The notes under the pieces: generated by a model
Told to the model about the DNA's origin: nothing
Seen by the model: only the letters and a program-made list of their open reading frames with translations
The model's database searches: none
Translations under genes and position numbers: made by a program
DNA from: Chloroflexota bacterium
Lineage (GTDB): Bacteria; Chloroflexota; Anaerolineae; UBA4142
Length of the DNA stretch: 9,177 nt
Assembly: GCA_016200825.1 (NCBI GenBank)
Contig: JACQEA010000270.1
Location: 1-9,177 of the forward strand
Direction of reading: 5' to 3'
Shown: positions 5,223 to 9,177 of the stretch, one piece after another
Layout of the letters: every line of letters starts with the position of its first letter
How positions within the stretch are numbered: position 1 is the stretch's first letter

Positions 5223-7019
5223 ATGGAAAACGAAAACAACAAACTCATTCCACTGCGCCATTCCGCCGCGCATATTATGGCGCAAGCCGTGTTGGAAATT
5301 TTTCCTGACGCGAAACTCGGGATTGGGCCCGCGATCCAAGACGGATTCTATTACGATTTCGATTTGCCGCGCGCGCTCTCACCCGACGATCTCGCGGCGA
5401 TTGAAGAAAAAATGCGCGCGGCGATTGCGGGCAAGCACAAGTTCGCGCATAGCGAATTGAATCTCGCGCAAGCGCGCGAAAAATTTTCGACGCAACCGTA
5501 CAAACTGGAATTGATCGAAGCGATCGCGCGCGGCGAGTTAGGCACACACGGCGAAGCGGAAGCAAAACCGAGTGAAAGCGTTTCGATCTATCAGCACAAC
5601 GGTTTTGTTGATTTGTGCGCGGGACCCCACGTTGAGGACACAGGCAAACTGAAACCCGACGCGTTCAAACTCACATCGCTCGCGGGCGCGTACTGGCGCG
5701 GCGATGAAAAGCGTCCGCAACTCACGCGCATTTATGGTACGGCGTGGGAATCCAAAGCCGAACTCGACGCGTACTTGTGGCGAATCGAAGAAGCCAAGAA
5801 ACGCGATCATCGCAAACTCGGCAAGGAATTGCAATTGTTCATCTTGCCGGAAGAAGTGGGCCAAGGTTTGCCGGTATGGTTACCCAAAGGCGCGCAGGTA
5901 CGAAAAATTCTGGAAGATTTTATTTACGAGAATCAAGTCGAGCGCGGTTATCAACATGTTTATTCGCCGCACATCGGCAAAAAACAATTGTGGATCACAT
6001 CCGGGCATTGGGAATTGTACGGCGATAAAATGTACGCGCCGATGGACATTGACGGCGTCGAGCATCTGGTCAAGCCGATGAATTGCCCCATGCACATGAT
6101 GGTTTACAAATCGCAGATGCGCTCGTACAAAGATTTGCCGATTCGCATCGCCGAACTCGCGACGGTGTATCGCCGCGAGCAATCCGGTGAACTCGCGGGA
6201 CTCTTGCGCGTGCGGATGATCACGCAAGACGACGCGCACATTTTCGTCCGTCCCGATCAGATTCAAGATGAATTTTTGCGCGTACTCGATCAAGCATTGG
6301 AACAATTCGGCGTGTTTGGTTTTGAAGATTTTGAAATGGATGTAAGCGTGCGCGATCCGCGCAACAAGAAAAAATATCTCGGCAGTGACGAACAATGGGA
6401 CAATGCCGAGAGCGCGATCACCGCCGCGCTCGAATCGCGCAATGTGAATTTTGTGGTCGCGGAAGGTGAAGCAAAATTTTACGGACCTGCGCTCGACATC
6501 ATGGTGAAAGACGCGCTCGGGCGCAAATGGCAATGCACGACGATACAAGTTGATTTTCAATTACCGCAACGATTTAATTTGGAATACATCGACGCGGACA
6601 GCGCGGCGAAACAACCGGTGGTGTTGCATCGCGCGCCGTTCGGTTCGATGGAACGTTTCTTTGCGATTCTGATCGAGCATTTCGCGGGCGCGTTCCCGGT
6701 GTGGATCGCGCCGGTGCAAATGATCGTGATCCCCATCGCGGATCGCCACAATGAATACGCGCGCCAAGTGGAGGCGCGTTTGAAAAAAGAAAAATTCCGC
6801 GTCGAAGTGGACGCGCGCGCGGAACGCATGCAATCGAAAATTCGCGATCATCAGTTGATGAAAGTGCCCTATATGCTCGTCGTCGGCGATAAAGAAGCGG
6901 AGGCGAACGCGGTCGCGGTGCGCTTGCGCTCCGGCGAAGATCTGAAGGCGATGGCAATGGAAAATTTTATCGCGATGGCGCGGCGCGTGGTGGACACGAA
7001 GAGTTTGGGGTTGAAGTAA
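5223..7019 (+). CDS. thrS: Threonine--tRNA ligase lacking the TGS domain
   Basis: This enzyme charges tRNA-Thr with threonine and edits Ser-tRNA-Thr in the cytoplasm; it has 598 residues. The editing domain carries HSAAH (H13, H17) and LCAGPH (C132, H136). The class II core carries motif 2 (R317 in RREQSGELAGLLRVR) and motif 3 (R478 in HRAPFGSMERF). The three zinc ligands are C288 (NCPMH), H339 (DDAHIF) and H469. The anticodon-binding domain spans about 493-590. The N-terminal TGS domain of about 60 residues found in ThrRS of E. coli type is absent, and there is no room upstream for a longer start. The ATG at 5223 has GGAG at 5214-5217, five bases away. A Thr T-box lies 0.8 kb upstream with one gene in between, so transcription should respond to tRNA-Thr charging. 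All catalytic, editing and zinc residues are present, so the enzyme looks functional. Confidence 0.97.
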   Translation: MENENNKLIPLRHSAAHIMAQAVLEIFPDAKLGIGPAIQDGFYYDFDLPRALSPDDLAAIEEKMRAAIAGKHKFAHSELNLAQAREKFSTQPYKLELIEAIARGELGTHGEAEAKPSESVSIYQHNGFVDLCAGPHVEDTGKLKPDAFKLTSLAGAYWRGDEKRPQLTRIYGTAWESKAELDAYLWRIEEAKKRDHRKLGKELQLFILPEEVGQGLPVWLPKGAQVRKILEDFIYENQVERGYQHVYSPHIGKKQLWITSGHWELYGDKMYAPMDIDGVEHLVKPMNCPMHMMVYKSQMRSYKDLPIRIAELATVYRREQSGELAGLLRVRMITQDDAHIFVRPDQIQDEFLRVLDQALEQFGVFGFEDFEMDVSVRDPRNKKKYLGSDEQWDNAESAITAALESRNVNFVVAEGEAKFYGPALDIMVKDALGRKWQCTTIQVDFQLPQRFNLEYIDADSAAKQPVVLHRAPFGSMERFFAILIEHFAGAFPVWIAPVQMIVIPIADRHNEYARQVEARLKKEKFRVEVDARAERMQSKIRDHQLMKVPYMLVVGDKEAEANAVAVRLRSGEDLKAMAMENFIAMARRVVDTKSLGLK

Positions 7020-7024
7020 GAGAG

Positions 7025-7152
7025 TGTCATTGCGAGGAGCGATCTTTGCGACGAAGCAATCTCCTTGCGTCATTTGGGGATTGCTTCGCGGAGTTTACAC
7101 TGAGCCCTTCACTCCGTTCAGGATAAACTCCGCGAATGTGCTCGCAATGACA
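7025..7152. repeat. Nested palindromic intergenic element
   Basis: There are three nested pairs of complementary arms: outer TGTCATTGCGAG (7025-7036) with CTCGCAATGACA (7141-7152); middle CGAAGCAATC (7052-7061) with GATTGCTTCG (7079-7088); and inner CGCGGAGTTTA (7087-7097) with TAAACTCCGCG (7124-7134). The outer and middle arms match a dispersed element I have seen in many bacterial genomes, usually between genes. It contains no reading frame of note. It ends just before the GGAGG of the next gene. It may be a non-autonomous palindromic repeat or an RNA-level structure. Confidence 0.75.
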
Positions 7153-7162
7153 TGGAGGATCC

Positions 7163-7552
7163 GTGACTCGCGACGAACGCCTTGCGATTTTCAAACGTGA
7201 CCTCGACGCGCTGATGCGCGCGGACGATGGCTTTGTCATTTTCAATCTCGCGCACGATGAAGATTCGTATGTTCAATTCAGTCGTCCAAGCACCGGCGAT
7301 GCATTGTTCTGCGAAGTGAGTAATCGCTCCGAAGGATGGAACGCGCACAGTCTTGATTTCGCGCAAGTGAACGAATTGCGCGCGCTCGGTTACGAAATTC
7401 CGTCGCCGCATCATCAAGCGAATCCACACAAAACTTTTTCAAGCGATATTGGCATATTAGCCGAAGAGGTCGAGCAAATTTTTCGTCAGGTATTTAATGC
7501 GACGGAATTTTACGAGGTCGTGTCGAGCGGTGTCGAGTCAGGAGTGAGGTGA
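7163..7552 (+). CDS. Small TY-Chap/YbjN-like protein
   Basis: This 129-residue soluble protein has a predicted alpha/beta layout: a leading helix (DERLAIFKRDLDALMRA), strands FVIFNL (23-28) and SYVQFSR (34-40), LFCEVSN (47-53), then a helix and the stretch ELRALGYEIPSP (72-83). A C-terminal helix (about 96-113) follows. The order V-I, Y-V-Q-F, E-V-S-N, L-x-x-L-G-(W/Y)-x-x-P is that of TY-Chap domain proteins (relatives of YbjN and type III secretion chaperones), which are mostly uncharacterised. The GTG start at 7163 follows GGAGG at 7154-7158 with 4 bases between. The stop lies only 6 bp before the metX start, so the two are probably translated from one message. The family match is from memory of the pattern; the function is unknown. 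Confidence 0.72.
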   Translation: MTRDERLAIFKRDLDALMRADDGFVIFNLAHDEDSYVQFSRPSTGDALFCEVSNRSEGWNAHSLDFAQVNELRALGYEIPSPHHQANPHKTFSSDIGILAEEVEQIFRQVFNATEFYEVVSSGVESGVR

Positions 7553-7558
7553 GGTTTC

Positions 7559-8626
7559 TTGAAAACAGCAACCGCGCTGAAACAAACGCGGGTTGATGGG
7601 TCGGTCGGTTTCACGCGACAATATTATTTGGATTTGCCGGACCCTTTGCCGCTGGATTCGGGCGCGACCCTCTCGAATGTTCACATCGCGTACGAAACTT
7701 ACGGTACACTCTCGTCGAAAAAAGATAATGTCATCGTCGTGTGTCACGCGCTGAGCGGCGATGCGCACGCGGCGGGATGGAGCACCGAAGAAAATGTTCC
7801 AACCGCGATTGACGGCATCGGCGCGGACGAGCGCGGAATAAAACCGCACAGCGGGTTGGGTTGGTGGGATGGAATGGTCGGTCCGGGCAAAGCGTTCGAC
7901 ACCGATAAATATTTTGTCGTCTGCACAAATTTGATTGGCGGCTGTCGCGGTTCAACGGGTCCATCGTCGATCAATCCGGCAACTGGAAAAATTTATGGAT
8001 TAGATTTTCCCGTCATCACCGTCGGCGATATGGTGCGCGCCGAGCGCGCGTTCTTGCGCGCGCTGGGCATCGAAAAAATTCTCGCGATCTCTGGCGGTTC
8101 ATTGGGCGGAATGCGCGCGCTCGAATGGTCGGTGTCTTATCCCGATGAAGTGCGCGCGTGCATTCCGATTGCGAGCACCGCGCATCTCAGCGCGCAAGGC
8201 ATGGCTTGGAACGCGATTGCGCGCAACGCGATCATGGCGGATCCGGATTGGCAAGGCGGCAATTATTACGGCACCGGGCGCGCGCCGAAAACGGGAATCG
8301 GCGTCGCGCGCATGGTCGGGCACGTAACGTATCTGTCGAATCAATCTATGGCGGAGAAATTCGGACGCCGCTTGCAAGATCGCGACGAGTATTCGTACTC
8401 GCTCCTCGAACCTGACTTTGCAGTGGAAAGTTATTTGCGCCATCAAGCCGACCTCTATCCGCCGCGCGATTCGCAGGAAATCGTGCGCGCGTTGCAAGCG
8501 AATCGCAAGTCAGTCGAGTATCACAATATTGAAACAACGTACGGGCACGATTCGTTTTTGTTGAATGAAGCCGAGCAGATTCCGATCATCGCCGAGTTTG
8601 TCGATCGCGTGTTCAGTGAACAGTAA
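7559..8626 (+). CDS. metX: Homoserine O-acetyltransferase (MetX) with an apparent internal deletion
   Basis: Members of this alpha/beta-hydrolase family acylate homoserine, the first committed step to methionine. The 355-residue product has the family landmarks AYETYGTL (44-51), VVCHALSGDAH, GCRGSTGPSSINP, the nucleophile elbow SGGSLGG (Ser181) and GHDSFLL (His330). After FAVESYLRHQ (287-296) the sequence jumps directly to ADLYPPRDSQEIVRAL. Family members here carry roughly 50 more residues, including the RFDANSYLY stretch and the strand leading to the catalytic Asp. The frame stays open across this point (near 8444-8453). D298 might replace the missing Asp, or the enzyme may be inactive. The start is TTG at 7559 behind GGTGAGG, since no better start fits the family N-terminus. 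The last codons and stop are in phase with the heptamer array that follows. The family call is firm; activity is doubtful. Confidence 0.93.
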   Translation: MKTATALKQTRVDGSVGFTRQYYLDLPDPLPLDSGATLSNVHIAYETYGTLSSKKDNVIVVCHALSGDAHAAGWSTEENVPTAIDGIGADERGIKPHSGLGWWDGMVGPGKAFDTDKYFVVCTNLIGGCRGSTGPSSINPATGKIYGLDFPVITVGDMVRAERAFLRALGIEKILAISGGSLGGMRALEWSVSYPDEVRACIPIASTAHLSAQGMAWNAIARNAIMADPDWQGGNYYGTGRAPKTGIGVARMVGHVTYLSNQSMAEKFGRRLQDRDEYSYSLLEPDFAVESYLRHQADLYPPRDSQEIVRALQANRKSVEYHNIETTYGHDSFLLNEAEQIPIIAEFVDRVFSEQ

Positions 8627-8691
8627 GTAGTGTTCAGTATTCAGTATTCAGTGTTCAGCATTCAGTTTTCAGCGTTCAGTGTTCGGTTCAG
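8615..8691. repeat. TTCAGT heptamer array upstream of the four-helix-bundle gene
   Basis: Eleven consecutive 7-bp units run from inside the metX 3' end: agtgaac, agtaagt, agtgttc, agtattc (twice), agtgttc, agcattc, agttttc, agcgttc, agtgttc and a decayed ggttcag. The first two units cover metX codons for the last residues and its TAA stop (8624-8626). The last unit merges into the ribosome binding site of the next gene. The array at 9149-9177 has the same unit in opposite orientation. Confidence 0.88.
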
Positions 8692-8696
8692 GAGGT
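8690..8696 (+). promoter_or_regulatory. Strong ribosome binding site AGGAGGT
   Basis: A full Shine-Dalgarno AGGAGGT stands 4 bases before the ATG at 8701, which fixes the start of the four-helix-bundle gene. It directly abuts the last, decayed heptamer unit. Confidence 0.85.
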
Positions 8697-8700
8697 AACG

Positions 8701-9153
8701 ATGGGTGATTTGGTTTTTGCAAAGAGTTTTCAAGAATTGGTGGTCTACCAAAAAGCGCGGCGATTACAGCACGAAATATTTCAGATCACAAAGACATTTC
8801 CTCGTGACGAAATGTTCTCTCTTACCGACCAAATTCGGCGATCATCGCGCTCGGTTGGTGCTAACATCGCGGAAGCATGGGCGAAACGCCGATACGACAA
8901 ACATTTCTTGAGCAAGCTCACCGATGCCGAAGGCGAAGAATTCGAGACTCAACACTGGGTTGGAACTGCTCTTGATTGCGAGTACATCAGCCAGGCGCAA
9001 GCAAAGACTCTGATGGACAAGTGTGAGGAAATCGGACGCATGCTTGGCAGTATGATGGCGAAAGCAGACCTCTTCTGCGGCGAAGAATACAAGGTAATGC
9101 GTGAGTCTGTCGCGGAATACTTTGCTAATTCACCGGATGATGCTAAAAACTGA
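8701..9153 (+). CDS. Four-helix-bundle protein, 23S rRNA intervening-sequence-protein/Avd-like
   Basis: This 150-residue helical protein has the typical pattern of the family: FQELVVYQKARRL (10-22), ITKTFPRDEMFSLTDQIRRSSRSVGANIAEAWAKRR (29-64), then LTDAEGEEFETQHWVGTALDCEYIS and a final helix with IGRMLGSMM. Proteins of this family are encoded within intervening sequences of 23S rRNA genes in some bacteria. They also occur as stand-alone genes in many genomes and are structural relatives of the Avd protein of diversity-generating retroelements. Nucleic-acid binding is suspected but the role of the stand-alone copies is unknown. Its base composition is visibly less GCG-rich than metX or thrS. 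It is bracketed by inverted heptamer arrays, and its TGA stop lies inside the first unit of the downstream one. No reverse transcriptase or rRNA is visible nearby. The family call is firm; acquisition by transfer is inferred. Confidence 0.93.
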   Translation: MGDLVFAKSFQELVVYQKARRLQHEIFQITKTFPRDEMFSLTDQIRRSSRSVGANIAEAWAKRRYDKHFLSKLTDAEGEEFETQHWVGTALDCEYISQAQAKTLMDKCEEIGRMLGSMMAKADLFCGEEYKVMRESVAEYFANSPDDAKN

Positions 9154-9177
9154 AGACTGAATACTGAAGACTGGACA
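9149..9177. repeat. Inverted copy of the heptamer array (cut by the window end)
   Basis: Four 7-bp units, actgaag, actgaat, actgaag and actggac, run into the window edge. On the minus strand they read CTTCAGT/ATTCAGT, the same unit as the array at 8615-8691 but in opposite orientation. The first unit supplies the TGA stop of the four-helix-bundle gene (9151-9153). Confidence 0.85.

Noticed and set aside
5880..6560. Long minus-strand frame inside thrS
   Set aside because: It is antisense to conserved catalytic motifs of ThrRS; its composition is that of a shadow frame.
8615..8691. Tandem repeats as a CRISPR array
   Set aside because: The units are 7 bp, contiguous and degenerate, with no spacers and no cas genes nearby.
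8701..9153. Part of a diversity-generating retroelement
   Set aside because: The protein is Avd-related in fold, but no reverse transcriptase or template/variable repeat pair is visible in the window.
8629..9177. Classical transposon with terminal inverted repeats
   Set aside because: There is no transposase, no defined target-site duplication and no single-copy TIR; the flanks are tandem arrays, so only a looser inserted-unit hypothesis is kept.

Overview
The window reads as a chromosomal segment of a bacterium with strong GCG/CGC codon bias. Two further traits point the same way: degenerate heptamer arrays in several intergenic gaps, and dispersed palindromic elements beside genes. Together these are reminiscent of Chloroflexota (Anaerolineae-like) genomes. 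That placement rests on style and composition only, not on a marker gene search.

Left part (1-3720), oxyanion uptake. A 5'-truncated ModC-type ABC ATPase on the + strand converges on a minus-strand cluster transcribed from about 3702 down to 830. The cluster is a PadR-HTH/molybdate-binding-domain fusion regulator, then a tungstate-binding lipoprotein (tupA), then a permease (tupB). A near-consensus sigma70 promoter (TTGACA-16-TATACT) lies in front of the regulator. A perfect palindrome with 10-bp arms overlaps its -10 and the expected start, which suggests an autoregulated operon sensing tungstate or molybdate. The ATPase is separated from tupB by a hairpin at the convergent junction.

Middle part (3950-7019), translation. 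A tRNA-Val(GAC) gene with its own extended -10 promoter is followed 18 nt later by a T-box riboswitch. Its Stem I, specifier loop with the Thr codon ACC, T-box sequence and terminator can all be read. The T-box precedes a gene of unknown function with an ADP-ribosyltransferase-like sequence signature, and then thrS (threonyl-tRNA synthetase without a TGS domain). Transcription of the unknown gene, and probably of thrS, should therefore rise when tRNA-Thr is uncharged. No promoter is evident between the tRNA and the T-box, so the tRNA and leader probably share one transcript.

Right part (7020-9177). A nested palindromic element precedes a small TY-Chap/YbjN-like gene and metX, which probably form one transcript. 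MetX appears to lack about 50 internal residues, including the usual catalytic Asp region. The window ends with a four-helix-bundle (23S rRNA intervening-sequence-protein/Avd-like) gene. It is bracketed by arrays of the same TTCAGT-type heptamer in opposite orientations, and its base composition looks less GCG-rich than its neighbours, suggesting an inserted unit.

The most notable observations are the Thr T-box controlling an ART-like gene upstream of thrS, the tRNA-Val/T-box tandem, the PadR-PBP fusion with its operator, the internally deleted MetX, and the heptamer-bracketed four-helix-bundle gene.
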